A stretch of 13,007 nucleotides of DNA. It comes from Ruminococcus sp. UBA3767. GTDB lineage: Bacteria; Bacillota; Clostridia; Oscillospirales; Ruminococcaceae. The notes under the pieces were generated by a model that was not told where the DNA came from, made no database searches, and was given only the letters and a program-made list of their open reading frames with translations. Location of the stretch: assembly GCA_002371625.1 (NCBI GenBank), contig DFFV01000080.1:1-13007 (forward strand), written 5' to 3'. Each line of letters begins with the position of its first letter. Within the stretch, counting starts at the first letter, position 1. A program made the position numbers and the translations under genes. Below, in pieces: positions 5,572 through 13,007 of this stretch.

Positions 5572-8500
5572 AAGAACAGACCTTAAAAAGATACTTGTTA
5601 TCGGCTCGGGACCTATCGTTATCGGACAGGCTGCTGAGTTTGACTATGCAGGAACACAGGCTTGCCTTGCACTTAAAGAGGAGGGCTACGAGGTAATACT
5701 GTGCAACTCCAACCCTGCGACTATCATGACGGACACGGCTATTGCCGACAAGGTATACATGGAGCCGCTGACGCTGGAATACTGCGCAAAGATAATACGC
5801 TATGAGCGCCCTGATGCCATACTGCCAAACATCGGCGGACAGACGGGACTGAACATTGCCATGCGCCTTGAAAAGAAGGGCGTGCTGAAAGAGTGCGGAG
5901 TAGAACTTCTGGGCACAAAAAGTGACTGCATAGAGCGTGCGGAGGACAGAGAGCTTTTTAAGGAGCTTTGCAATCAGCTGGGTGAGCCTGTGCTGCCTTC
6001 GGACATTGCAAATTCGATGGAGGAAGGTCTTGAGGTAGCCGGCAAGATAGGCTATCCTGTGGTGCTTCGTCCTGCGTTTACCCTTGGCGGAACGGGCGGA
6101 GGATTTGCCGACAACGATGAAGAGTTCAGGACGGTAATGAAAAATGCACTGGCTCTTTCTCCCGTTCATCAGGTGCTTATCGAAAAGAGCATAAAGGGCT
6201 TTAAGGAAATAGAATATGAGGTGATGCGTGACAGCAATGACACGGCACTTACTATATGTAATATGGAAAACCTCGACCCTGTGGGCATACACACGGGCGA
6301 CTCGATAGTTGTGTGTCCGTCGCAGACGCTGACGAACAAGGAATACCACATGCTGCGTGACAGCGCACTGAAGATAATAAGGGCGTTGGAGGTGAACGGC
6401 GGCTGCAACGTTCAGTTTGCGCTTGACCCTGACAGCTTCCAGTATTATCTGATAGAGGTGAATCCGAGAGTTTCACGTTCATCGGCACTTGCTTCAAAGG
6501 CGAGCGGTTACCCGATAGCGAGAGTTTCGGCAAAGATAGGTGTGGGAATGACTCTGGACGAGATACAGATAGCAAACACGCCCGCATCTTTTGAGCCGGC
6601 GCTTGACTATGTGGTAACAAAGATGCCGAGATTCCCGTTTGACAAATTCGCTGATGCGAACAACTCGCTGAGCACACAGATGAAAGCTACGGGCGAGGTC
6701 ATGAGCGTGGGAAGAACGGTAGAGGAGAGCCTGCTTAAAGCTATACGCTCGCTGGAGATAGGTCTTTTCCACCTTGAACACAAGCGCTTTGAGAGCATGA
6801 AAAAGGACGGGCTGCTTGAGTATATCAAGATAGGTACCGATGACCGTATTTATGCGATAGCTCAGCTTTTAAGGCTGGGTGTGAGCGTTGACGAGATAGC
6901 AAATGCCACTAAGATCGACAGGTTCTTTATCCGCAAGCTGAAAAACATCACCGATGAGGAAGAAAGGCTGAAAGCCCATAAGGGCGATCGTGACGAGCTT
7001 TACACGGCTAAGAGAATGGGCTTTTCCGATAAGGAGATAGCTGTGCTGTGGGATATGCAGGAGACAGAGGTCTTTGAAATGCGCAAAAAGCTCGGAATTA
7101 CGCCTGTTTACAAGATGATAGACACCTGCGCTTCGGAGTTTGCAAGCTATATCCCGTATTTCTACTCGACCTACGAGCAGGAGAACGAGTCGATAGTTTC
7201 TGACAAGAAAAAGATACTTGTGCTCGGTTCGGGACCGATAAGGATAGGACAGGGCGTTGAGTTCGATTACTCGACCGTTCACGCTGTAAAGACGATTAAG
7301 GCAGCCGGGTATGAGGCTATTATAATCAACAACAACCCCGAAACTGTATCGACAGATTACACCTGCTCGGACAAGCTGTACTTTGAGCCGCTGTGCGTTG
7401 AGGACGTTATGAACGTTATCGAGCTGGAGCACCCCGAGGGCGTTATCGCAACGCTGGGCGGACAGACTGCGATAAACCTTGCAGAGCCGCTTGCAGCGCT
7501 GGGAGTAAAGATAATCGGTACAGACTGCGATGCTATCGACAAGGCAGAGAACAGGGACAGCTTTGAAAAGCTGCTTGTAGACCTTGACATACCTCAGCCG
7601 AAGGGACAGGCTGTTACGAGCATTGAAGCAGGCATAAAGGCGGCTGCCGAGATAGGCTACCCTGTGCTTGTGCGCCCCAGCTTTGTGCTTGGCGGACGTG
7701 CTATGCAGATAGTTGCAAAGGAAGAGGCTTTGCGCCACTACCTGAAAACTGCTGTTGAGATAGATGAGGACAAGCCTGTGCTGGTGGACAAGTACATAAG
7801 GGGCAAGGAAGTTGAGGTCGATGCTATCTGCGACGGAAAGCAGGTATTTGTTCCGGGAATAATGGAGCTTGTTGAGAGAACGGGCGTACACTCGGGCGAC
7901 TCGATAAGCGTTTACCCATCGTTCAGCATTTCGCAGAAGGTAAAGGAAACTATCCTTGAATACACCCGCAAGCTCGGACTTGGCATTGGAATTATAGGAC
8001 TTTTCAACATACAGTTCATAGTTGACCCCGAGGACAACGTTTACATTATCGAGGTGAACCCGAGGTCATCAAGAACGGTGCCGTTCCTTTCAAAAGCGAC
8101 AGGCTTCTCGCTGGCTGACATCGCAACGCTTGTCAATCTCGGCAAGAGCCTTAAAGAGCAGGGCATAACCGAGATATACCCCAAGGAAAAGGAGCGCTAT
8201 TACGTTAAGGTGCCTGCATTCTCGTTCTCCAAGCTCAGCGGAATGGACGCATACCTTTCGCCTGAGATGAAATCAACGGGAGAGGCTATCGGCTACGATA
8301 AAAAGCTGCACAGAGCAATGTACAAGGCACTTATCGCTTCGGGCGTGCACATGCAGAACTACGGAACGGTAGTTGTAACGCTGGCGGACGAGGACAAGCA
8401 GGAGGCGCTGCCGCTGGTAAAGAGATTCTACAACATGGGCTTTAACATTGAGGCAACTATCGGTACGGCGAACTTTCTTAAAGAGCACGGCATAAAGACC

Positions 8501-8746
8501 CGTGTGAGAAGAAAGATAAGCGAGGGCAGCCGTGAGATACTCGATTCGATAAGGGCAGGCTATGTAAGCTATGTGCTCAACACCCGTGCGATACTTTCGG
8601 GTGTGCACTACGAGGACGGCGTGCAGATACGCCGCTGCGCTATACAGAACAACGTTACGATGCTGACCTCACTTGACACGGTGAGAGTGCTGCTTGATGT
8701 ACTTGAAGAAATGACGATAGGCATTTCGACAATAGACGCTGAATAA
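5564..8746 (+). CDS. carB: Carbamoyl phosphate synthase large subunit CarB
   Basis: It makes carbamoyl phosphate from bicarbonate, ammonia and two ATP, in complex with CarA. At 1060 residues it is full length (E. coli 1073). The two homologous halves are visible. Each starts with an ILVIGSGP or ILVLGSGP segment, near residue 9 and residue 550. The first ATP-grasp (carboxyphosphate) has [14 protein letters not shown] near 167 and [10 protein letters not shown] near 298. The second (carbamoyl phosphate) has [14 protein letters not shown] near 700 and EVNPRSSRT near 830. The C-terminal MGS-like allosteric domain (about 930-1060) with its [13 protein letters not shown] segment is present, so effector control, for example by UMP, is likely by family knowledge. 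Translation is coupled to carA. A bidirectional terminator follows six bases after the stop. Confidence 0.98.
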   Translation: MPKRTDLKKILVIGSGPIVIGQAAEFDYAGTQACLALKEEGYEVILCNSNPATIMTDTAIADKVYMEPLTLEYCAKIIRYERPDAILPNIGGQTGLNIAMRLEKKGVLKECGVELLGTKSDCIERAEDRELFKELCNQLGEPVLPSDIANSMEEGLEVAGKIGYPVVLRPAFTLGGTGGGFADNDEEFRTVMKNALALSPVHQVLIEKSIKGFKEIEYEVMRDSNDTALTICNMENLDPVGIHTGDSIVVCPSQTLTNKEYHMLRDSALKIIRALEVNGGCNVQFALDPDSFQYYLIEVNPRVSRSSALASKASGYPIARVSAKIGVGMTLDEIQIANTPASFEPALDYVVTKMPRFPFDKFADANNSLSTQMKATGEVMSVGRTVEESLLKAIRSLEIGLFHLEHKRFESMKKDGLLEYIKIGTDDRIYAIAQLLRLGVSVDEIANATKIDRFFIRKLKNITDEEERLKAHKGDRDELYTAKRMGFSDKEIAVLWDMQETEVFEMRKKLGITPVYKMIDTCASEFASYIPYFYSTYEQENESIVSDKKKILVLGSGPIRIGQGVEFDYSTVHAVKTIKAAGYEAIIINNNPETVSTDYTCSDKLYFEPLCVEDVMNVIELEHPEGVIATLGGQTAINLAEPLAALGVKIIGTDCDAIDKAENRDSFEKLLVDLDIPQPKGQAVTSIEAGIKAAAEIGYPVLVRPSFVLGGRAMQIVAKEEALRHYLKTAVEIDEDKPVLVDKYIRGKEVEVDAICDGKQVFVPGIMELVERTGVHSGDSISVYPSFSISQKVKETILEYTRKLGLGIGIIGLFNIQFIVDPEDNVYIIEVNPRSSRTVPFLSKATGFSLADIATLVNLGKSLKEQGITEIYPKEKERYYVKVPAFSFSKLSGMDAYLSPEMKSTGEAIGYDKKLHRAMYKALIASGVHMQNYGTVVVTLADEDKQEALPLVKRFYNMGFNIEATIGTANFLKEHGIKTRVRRKISEGSREILDSIRAGYVSYVLNTRAILSGVHYEDGVQIRRCAIQNNVTMLTSLDTVRVLLDVLEEMTIGISTIDAE

Positions 8747-8751
8747 AAAAG

Positions 8752-8785
8752 ACCGATGAGAGCGTTATGCTTTCATCGGTTTTTT
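8752..8785 (+). terminator. Bidirectional intrinsic terminator between carB and the leftward operon
   Basis: ACCGATGAGAGC (8752-8763) and GCTTTCATCGGT (8769-8780) form a 12-bp stem with one G-U pair and a GTTAT loop, followed by TTTTTT (8780-8785). The A run just before it (8745-8750) becomes a T tract on the other strand, so the same hairpin can end both carB transcription and the leftward GNAT transcript. Confidence 0.9.
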
Positions 8786-8803
8786 GCTGTTGTGCAAATT
8801 ATT

Positions 8804-9259
8804 CTATCTCTTTAACACAAATCGTGCTACTTTAACATTTCCGTCCATTTCAGCAGACACTATATCAAATCCGCATTTTTCTGTATAAAACTTAACATTT
8901 TCTTTTTTATCTATGGGTGTGATCAGCGTAAATTTGTCCCAATCCTTGTAGTACGATGTTACAAATTTTATTGCTTGTGTTCCGATCCCTTTACCTTGAT
9001 ACTGCGGAACAACACACAAACAGCCAACCTCATATATTCCCGCTTTCACCTGTTTACAAGAAACGCAGCCAACGGGCTTATTATCAGATAGAATTATGAA
9101 CTTAGGATAGTTTATAATGGATCTTTCCATCATTTGTTTAGTTTGTCCATACGCAGGACATTCACCGTATTTGATATAATCACTGTAAAACGCAGAATTA
9201 TAAATATCTATCAATAATTCTGTATCTTCAATGTCCGCTTTTTTATATTTGATCTCCAT
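8804..9259 (-). CDS. GNAT-family N-acetyltransferase, substrate unknown
   Basis: The 151-residue product has the fold signature of Gcn5-related acetyltransferases: the acetyl-CoA pyrophosphate motif QGKGIGTQAI at about 88-97, preceded by a CLCVVPQY beta-strand segment, and the C-terminal N-x-x-FYxxxGF pattern at about 121-131. The substrate cannot be inferred. I start it at ATG 9259, nine bases after GGAG (9272-9269); the upstream GTG at 9274 overlaps that site. It is the last gene of a leftward operon, 20 bases after the preceding stop codon. Three sampled 60-base blocks are only about 32-38% G+C, whereas blocks in neighbouring genes are 45-65%, suggesting recent acquisition. Its ribosome-binding site is partly caught in a 9-bp hairpin spanning the preceding stop. 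Confidence 0.85.
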   Translation of the reverse strand: MEIKYKKADIEDTELLIDIYNSAFYSDYIKYGECPAYGQTKQMMERSIINYPKFIILSDNKPVGCVSCKQVKAGIYEVGCLCVVPQYQGKGIGTQAIKFVTSYYKDWDKFTLITPIDKKENVKFYTEKCGFDIVSAEMDGNVKVARFVLKR

Positions 9260-9270
9260 AGATAACAACT

Positions 9271-9301
9271 CCACAGAATTTATGCCTTTACTATTCTGTG
9301 G
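9271..9301 (-). promoter_or_regulatory. Hairpin at the junction of the unknown gene and the GNAT gene
   Basis: CCACAGAAT and ATTCTGTGG form a perfect 9-bp inverted repeat (arms 9271-9279 and 9293-9301, 13-base loop). In the leftward transcript the stop codon of the 124-residue gene (9282-9280) lies in the loop next to the 3' arm, and the 3' arm includes half of the GGAG ribosome-binding site of the GNAT gene (9272-9269). A ribosome reaching the stop would open the stem, which suggests translational coupling. No T tract follows, so it is not a terminator. Confidence 0.6.
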
Positions 9302-9654
9302 TAGCCGAAAAGCTCGTAGCCGTCAGCTGTGGGGACAGCCTCCTGCCAGTCGTCCTCGCCGTTTTCCTGCGCTGCTACAAACAGCTTGCCGTCCTCCTGC
9401 TTCCAGGAAGTTTCGTGGCTTATAACATAGCTGTCGTCGAACACCTCACACTCGCCGTTGCGGTCAAGCTCCTTGGGTATGAGTGTTATCAGCTTTCCGC
9501 CCTGATCAAAATAATAAGCGGTCTTTGCCATCATCTTCTGCATCGGCGGAACGTTTGCGTCTGCTTCAAGATCGGCAACGGTACGCCAGGTCTGCTCAAA
9601 GTTCATGCCGATAGCATTTACCTCACTTATGATCCACAGCCCCTGAATATCCAT
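9280..9654 (-). CDS. Small conserved-looking protein of unknown function (124 residues)
   Basis: I do not recognise the family. The start at 9654 is well supported by AGGAGGA (9667-9661), six bases upstream, and composition matches the main genes. The product is acidic, soluble and has no signal peptide or membrane segment. It begins MDIQGLWIISEV and ends GYHRIVKA, with alternating short hydrophobic stretches (KLITLIP, YVISHE, KLFVAAQ) that suggest a mostly beta protein; a small lipocalin-like barrel is a guess. It lies 26 bases after the phosphoribosyltransferase stop and 20 bases before the GNAT start, so the three genes are probably one transcript. Nothing indicates a catalytic site. Confidence 0.75.
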   Translation of the reverse strand: MDIQGLWIISEVNAIGMNFEQTWRTVADLEADANVPPMQKMMAKTAYYFDQGGKLITLIPKELDRNGECEVFDDSYVISHETSWKQEDGKLFVAAQENGEDDWQEAVPTADGYELFGYHRIVKA

Positions 9655-9680
9655 GATCTCTCCTCCTATAATGCTTTTAA

Positions 9681-10220
9681 TTATTCGTTCGGGAAAAGCG
9701 GCAGCTTTTCAAGGAACACGATGTCTTTTCTGTCTGCGGCATCGCCCTCGGCAAGCACTGCTGCTTTGCAGGCTATCTCTCCGCCTGCCTCCTCGCACAG
9801 CTTTTCAAGTGCGATGAGCGATTCGCCCGTGCTGATAACATCATCTGCGATCAGCACCTTTTTGCCCCTGAGCTTAGAAGCGTCCTCCTGCGAGAGATAA
9901 AGTGTCTGCACGCCCATTGTTGTTATTGAGCGAACGTTTACCGAGATAGGATCGGTCATATACAGCTTTACGCTCTTTCTGCCGACAACATAGCTCTTTC
10001 CGCTCTGTCTTGCAAGCTCGTAAGCGATAGGTATGCCCTTTGATTCTGCTGTAAGTATAACGTCAAAATCTCCGACCTTTTTCAGAAGCTCGCCTGCGCA
10101 GGCAACAGTCAGTTCAACGTCCGAGAACATAATGAAAGCTGCAATGCTCGTTTTATCGCTCACGGGGAGTATGGGCAGCTGTCTTTCAACGCCTGCGACT
10201 TTAAGTGTATAAAATGCCAT
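9681..10220 (-). CDS. Purine-type phosphoribosyltransferase (adenine/xanthine PRTase-like)
   Basis: The 179-residue cytoplasmic protein is a type I phosphoribosyltransferase. The PRPP-binding motif VLIADDVISTGES is at 122-134, with two acidic residues followed by the T-G-E-S phosphate loop. Upstream are ILTAESKGIPIAYELA (about 55-70) and VVGRKSVKLYM (about 78-88), resembling the corresponding parts of adenine and xanthine PRTases. It should convert a free purine base and PRPP to the nucleotide; which base is unresolved. The divergent neighbour is guanine-deaminase-like, which makes xanthine, so a xanthine or adenine role is plausible. It is the first gene of the leftward operon, with its own promoter. 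The Shine-Dalgarno AAGGA (10236-10232) is about 11 bases from the ATG, rather long. Confidence 0.85.
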   Translation of the reverse strand: MAFYTLKVAGVERQLPILPVSDKTSIAAFIMFSDVELTVACAGELLKKVGDFDVILTAESKGIPIAYELARQSGKSYVVGRKSVKLYMTDPISVNVRSITTMGVQTLYLSQEDASKLRGKKVLIADDVISTGESLIALEKLCEEAGGEIACKAAVLAEGDAADRKDIVFLEKLPLFPNE

Positions 10221-10256
10221 AGAATATCAAGTCCTTTTCTGAAATCTTTCATAGAT

Positions 10257-10285
10257 ATTTTATCATTTCCTGTCTGTTTTGTCAA
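10257..10285 (-). promoter_or_regulatory. Promoter of the leftward phosphoribosyltransferase operon
   Basis: On the minus strand TTGACA (10285-10280), a 17-base spacer and TAAAAT (10262-10257) match the housekeeping consensus at 11 of 12 positions. Its -35 is the left arm of the dyad at 10280-10297 and overlaps the -35 region of the divergent deaminase promoter. Confidence 0.75.
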
Positions 10286-10297
10286 CAGCACTTGACA
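10280..10297. promoter_or_regulatory. 18-bp dyad between divergent salvage promoters (operator candidate)
   Basis: TGTCAA-CAGCAC-TTGACA is a perfect 6-bp inverted repeat with a six-base spacer, centred between the two divergent genes. One arm is the -35 of the leftward promoter; the dyad also covers the -35 position of the rightward one. A bound repressor dimer could shut both. Since TTGACA is itself the -35 consensus, part of the symmetry could simply reflect promoter sequence. Confidence 0.45.
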
Positions 10298-10310
10298 GAT
10301 ATGATATAAT
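10282..10310 (+). promoter_or_regulatory. Extended -10 promoter of the deaminase gene
   Basis: TGATATAAT (10302-10310) is a perfect extended -10. The -35 at the 17-base distance is TCAACA (10282-10287), a four of six match. The start would fall near 10317, giving a leader of about 24 bases. The nearby TTGACA at 10292-10297 is only seven bases away and cannot be the partner. Confidence 0.7.
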
Positions 10311-10340
10311 TAAAGAAACACACAAAAAGGAGCTGAAAGC

Positions 10341-10799
10341 ATGAGCGACAGATACATGAAGCAGGCGCTTATCGAGGCTTGCGAGGGGATATCCAAGGGG
10401 CACGGCGGACCTTTCGGGAGCGTAGTTGTAAGGCAGGGCAGCATTGTCGGCAGGGGACACAACAGGGTGCTTGAAAAGCACGATCCTACTTGCCACGGTG
10501 AGATAGAGGCGATAAGGGATGCCTGCAAAAAGCTGGGCACTCACGATCTTTCGGGGTGTGAGCTTTACACGACTGCCGAGCCTTGCCCGATGTGCCTTGG
10601 TGCGATAATGTGGGCAAACATAAAAAAGGTATACTATGGCTGCACCAAGCTGGACACGGCAGAGATAGGTTTTCGTGATGATGATTTTTACAAGCATCTC
10701 AGCGGTGAGGCAAAGGTGCTGGAGCTGCAGGAATGTGACAGGCAAGCCTGTCTTGAACTTTTTGCGCAATACGATTCGCAGGAAAAGGAGCTTTACTGA
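10341..10799 (+). CDS. guaD: Guanine deaminase-like zinc nucleobase deaminase
   Basis: The 152-residue protein belongs to the cytidine/deoxycytidylate deaminase superfamily. Zinc ligands and the catalytic acid are visible as His52 and Glu54 in CHGEIEAI and Cys82 and Cys85 in EPCPMC. GGPFG near 22-26, EPCPMCLGAIMWA and DTAEIGF near 105-111 resemble Bacillus-type guanine deaminase (GuaD) more than the tRNA deaminase TadA, which has a different C-terminal pattern. GuaD converts guanine to xanthine and ammonia. The HGE in place of the usual HAE is a mild variation. The start at 10341 follows AAGGAG (10327-10332) by eight bases. Pairing with a divergent purine-type phosphoribosyltransferase supports base salvage. 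Substrate remains inferred; another nucleobase is possible. Confidence 0.8.
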   Translation: MSDRYMKQALIEACEGISKGHGGPFGSVVVRQGSIVGRGHNRVLEKHDPTCHGEIEAIRDACKKLGTHDLSGCELYTTAEPCPMCLGAIMWANIKKVYYGCTKLDTAEIGFRDDDFYKHLSGEAKVLELQECDRQACLELFAQYDSQEKELY

Positions 10800-10822
10800 G
10801 CCGTAACACTTGCAAATAAAAG

Positions 10823-10860
10823 CGGTCTGCTGATGCTGAGCACGAGCAGACCGTATTTTT
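10823..10860 (+). terminator. Intrinsic terminator after the deaminase gene, probably bidirectional
   Basis: CGGTCTGCT (10823-10831) and AGCAGACCG (10845-10853) form a perfect 9-bp stem with TGC/GCA pairing possible inside the loop, followed by TATTTTTTATTT. On the opposite strand the hairpin is followed by CTTTTATTTG, so it may also end the leftward membrane-protein/GH3 transcript. The T tract overlaps the stop codon of that leftward gene. Confidence 0.85.
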
Positions 10861-11051
10861 TATTTCTTCTTTTTCAAAAGCCTTACGGAGGTGAACGCCA
10901 GCACGGGAAGCGTGATAAGGTCGACTATGCCGATAGGGCGTATCATCGTATCCGGGAAGTGCAGGTCAAATACGTTGTTGAGCGAAACGAGCAGCACTCC
11001 CAGCCCGATTATGAAAAGGCAGGTGCCGTGGATAAGTTTTGTTATTTTCAT
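10860..11051 (-). CDS. Small two-helix membrane protein of unknown function (63 residues)
   Basis: The protein has two hydrophobic segments, around residues 8-25 (GTCLFIIGLGVLLVSL) and 39-56 (PIGIVDLITLPVLAFTSV), and a lysine-rich cytoplasmic-looking end KKKK. I do not recognise the family. The start follows a GGGGGAG site (11062-11056) by four bases, and the gene begins 21 bases after the GH3 stop codon, so it is probably translated from the GH3 transcript. It has no catalytic motif; a partner or structural membrane role would be a guess. The good ribosome-binding site and clear helices argue it is real. Confidence 0.65.
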   Translation of the reverse strand: MKITKLIHGTCLFIIGLGVLLVSLNNVFDLHFPDTMIRPIGIVDLITLPVLAFTSVRLLKKKK

Positions 11052-11072
11052 TTTTCTCCCCCATATTTATCT

Positions 11073-12974
11073 TTATTCGTATTTCAGTCCGAAGCCCTGT
11101 TTAAGCCAGCATTCCTGCGTGCCTATCTGTTTAACATCGCTGTACCAGGGGCTTGGCAGGGTGCCTGAGAATTTTGCATTGCCGCAAAGGACATTTGCAA
11201 CGCCCTGTCCCTCGGAGCCGGGCAGGTAGCACATAACTATGCTGTCCCAGCCATTTTTATCCTGCTCGTCAAGAATGACCTGTCTGCCTGCGACTATGCA
11301 GGCAACGGTAGGCTTGCCCAGCTCTTTAGCCTCTTTGATAGCTTCCTTATTGCCTTCAAGTCCGAGCTTTCCGCAAAGAGCCATATCCTGCGTATCGCCG
11401 TTCCACTCGGCATAAGACTGCTCGCCTACGACAAGGACTACCGCATCGGCTGAGGAAGCCTGAGCTTTATCTGTGATGACGGTCATTCCGTTTTTTCCGG
11501 CAGCTTTTTTAAAGCCCTCAAGGATAGTTGTTGCTCCTCTAATATTCTTTTCGGGGCTTGAATTCCAGTCAAGCGTCCAGCCGCCGCACTGCACCTGTGC
11601 ATTATCCGCCGCAGGACCTGTAACATATATCTTCATGCCCTTTTTGAGCGGAAGAGTTTTGTTATCGTTCTTTACGAGCACAAGGCTTTCTTCGACGAGC
11701 TTTTCGGCTGCCTGCCTGTATTCCTGCGAACCTGTTTCGGTCTGCTTGGTTTTGAGGTTTTCAAACATCGGGTCGCTTAGCACGCCTGCGTCCTTTTTGA
11801 CTTTGAGTATGCGTGTTACTGCATCGTCAACACGCTCCTTGCTTATCCTGCCGCCGTTGACCGCTTTTACGATATACGAGCGCACCTCATCGAACGTATC
11901 GACCTCCATGAACATATCAAGGCCTGCGTTTACGGAGTTTATCACCTGCTCCTCGTAGGTCTTTGCGGAGGTGTTCTGTACGGAGTTCCAGTCCCCGACG
12001 ACAAAGCCTTTGAAGCCAAGCTCGCCTTTGAGCTTATCTATATACTTTTTATTCTCGTGCATTTTAACGCCGTTCACGGCTGAATGGCTGAGCATTATCG
12101 TTTGCACGCCCGCATCTATCTGCGCTTTATAGACCTTCAGCAGCTCGTCTATCTGCGCATCGGTGAGCGTTGCGTTTCCCCTGTCGATAAGCATTTTTAC
12201 GCTGCCCTGTTCGCCTGTGCCGTAGCCGACATTGCCGTCGGCAAAAAAGTGCTTTGCGCAAACTATCAGTCCGCCGTCGAGAAGTCCTTTTGTATAGGCG
12301 GTGCTCAGCTCGGTTATTCTTGAAAGGTCGCTGCCGAGGCTCTCGTAGGTGCGTCCCCAGCGGGGCTCTGCCGACTGAGCGACAACGGGTGAATAGTTCC
12401 ACAGCATGTGGCACAGCTTAGCCTCGTCTGCGGTCATCTGCCCCATTTTGTACATCATTTCCTTATCGTTGGCTGCGCCAAGCCCGATGTTGTGCGGAAA
12501 GATGACGGCATCAAGGCAGGCATAAACTCCGTGAACGTCATCAGTGCCGTAGATGATGGGCACACCTGCCGATGAGGACAGCGCAGCTTTTTGCAGCTCG
12601 TCCACCCTTTCTCTCCACTGAGAAGAGGTCAAGGGACCTTGCTTTCCAAGAACTGCTCCGTAGCCGCCGCTTTGCAGATTTTCGGCATTTGCCTGTGAAA
12701 GCTGCGGCATTACCATTTGTGCGGCTTTTTCTTCAAGTGTCAGCCGGGCAGTTATCTGCTCGGGAGACATATCAGCGTATTTTTTTATGTTTATATCTGC
12801 CTGTTTCATAGATGAACTGCTTTCCGGCTTGCTTGAAGCCAGTGATGATGAGCTTTCGGACGAACTGTTTTGCACAGAGCTTTCAGAGTCTGTCTGAGAT
12901 GTGCTTTCGCCGCAGCCGCCCATAGAAAGCAGCATAACGCAGGCTACCAATACGGTGCGAAACTGTTTTTTCAT
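11073..12974 (-). CDS. Secreted GH3 beta-glucosidase/exo-glucanase lipoprotein
   Basis: The 633-residue product has a signal peptide with a lysine/arginine start, a hydrophobic core and SMGGC, where Cys21 would be lipidated; it then has a serine-rich tether (about 24-56), so it is anchored outside the membrane. The catalytic N-terminal domain shows GTDDVHG (143-149), the PRWGRTYES segment (204-212), KHFFADG (241-247) and GFVVGDWNS, giving the likely nucleophile Asp328; GDW replaces the commoner SDW. The second domain has GGWTLDW (464-470) and VVGEQSYAEWNGD (515-527) with Glu523 a likely acid/base region, resembling the barley exo-glucanase branch. It ends without a fibronectin III-like domain. 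It probably releases glucose from beta-glucans or cello-oligosaccharides. The start at 12974 follows AGGAGGG (12987-12981). Its promoter lies beyond the window. Confidence 0.92.
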   Translation of the reverse strand: MKKQFRTVLVACVMLLSMGGCGESTSQTDSESSVQNSSSESSSSLASSKPESSSSMKQADINIKKYADMSPEQITARLTLEEKAAQMVMPQLSQANAENLQSGGYGAVLGKQGPLTSSQWRERVDELQKAALSSSAGVPIIYGTDDVHGVYACLDAVIFPHNIGLGAANDKEMMYKMGQMTADEAKLCHMLWNYSPVVAQSAEPRWGRTYESLGSDLSRITELSTAYTKGLLDGGLIVCAKHFFADGNVGYGTGEQGSVKMLIDRGNATLTDAQIDELLKVYKAQIDAGVQTIMLSHSAVNGVKMHENKKYIDKLKGELGFKGFVVGDWNSVQNTSAKTYEEQVINSVNAGLDMFMEVDTFDEVRSYIVKAVNGGRISKERVDDAVTRILKVKKDAGVLSDPMFENLKTKQTETGSQEYRQAAEKLVEESLVLVKNDNKTLPLKKGMKIYVTGPAADNAQVQCGGWTLDWNSSPEKNIRGATTILEGFKKAAGKNGMTVITDKAQASSADAVVLVVGEQSYAEWNGDTQDMALCGKLGLEGNKEAIKEAKELGKPTVACIVAGRQVILDEQDKNGWDSIVMCYLPGSEGQGVANVLCGNAKFSGTLPSPWYSDVKQIGTQECWLKQGFGLKYE

Positions 12975-13007
12975 AGTATCCCTCCTGTTACAATATAATT
13001 GACGGGT

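Noticed and set aside
6869..7891. 340-codon open frame antisense to carB
   Set aside because: It is a shadow of carB with no recognisable domain and low-complexity hydrophobic/arginine content. The 5543-6349 antisense frame is the same case.
10292..10310. TTGACA and TATAAT as one + strand promoter
   Set aside because: The hexamers are only seven bases apart; the extended -10 with a weaker -35 at 10282 fits better.

Overview
The window looks like chromosomal DNA from a gut or rumen Firmicute of the Ruminococcus/Oscillospiraceae type. The reasons are strong AGGAGG-type Shine-Dalgarno sites, frequent ATA isoleucine codons, roughly 50% G+C in the main genes, TTGACA-N17-TATAAT promoters, and two different family 3 glycoside hydrolases at the edges. 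The taxonomic call is inference. There is no tRNA, rRNA, CRISPR array, transposase or phage gene.

Layout. Positions 1-394 (-) hold the N-terminal part of a cytoplasmic GH3 glycosidase running off the left edge. A divergent promoter region follows (422-582). On the + strand come purF (703-2127), a roughly 350-base non-coding tract packed with consecutive inverted repeats (2128-2470), asnB (2480-4363), a carA leader with a consensus promoter and a terminator-like hairpin (4371-4450), and carA-carB (4480-8746), which overlap by 8 bases. A bidirectional terminator (8752-8785) separates carB from a leftward operon read from 10220 down to 8804: a phosphoribosyltransferase, a 124-residue unknown protein and an AT-rich GNAT acetyltransferase. 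A compact divergent control region with an 18-bp dyad (10257-10310) drives that operon one way and a guanine-deaminase-like gene (10341-10799) the other. Last, on the - strand, are a secreted GH3 lipoprotein (12974-11073) and a 63-residue membrane protein (11051-10860).

How the genes fit together. PurF, AsnB and CarAB all use glutamine amide nitrogen, for de novo purine synthesis, asparagine, and carbamoyl phosphate for pyrimidines and arginine. The adjacent phosphoribosyltransferase and deaminase look like purine base salvage. The two GH3 enzymes belong to plant polysaccharide or oligosaccharide use.

The coding content is ordinary metabolism. The most interesting signals are non-coding: the hairpin tract between purF and asnB, the very short carA leader that passes almost at once through an intrinsic-terminator-like hairpin, the shared dyad between the two salvage genes, and a hairpin that overlaps the stop codon of one gene and the ribosome-binding site of the next. 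I see no clear new multi-gene system here.
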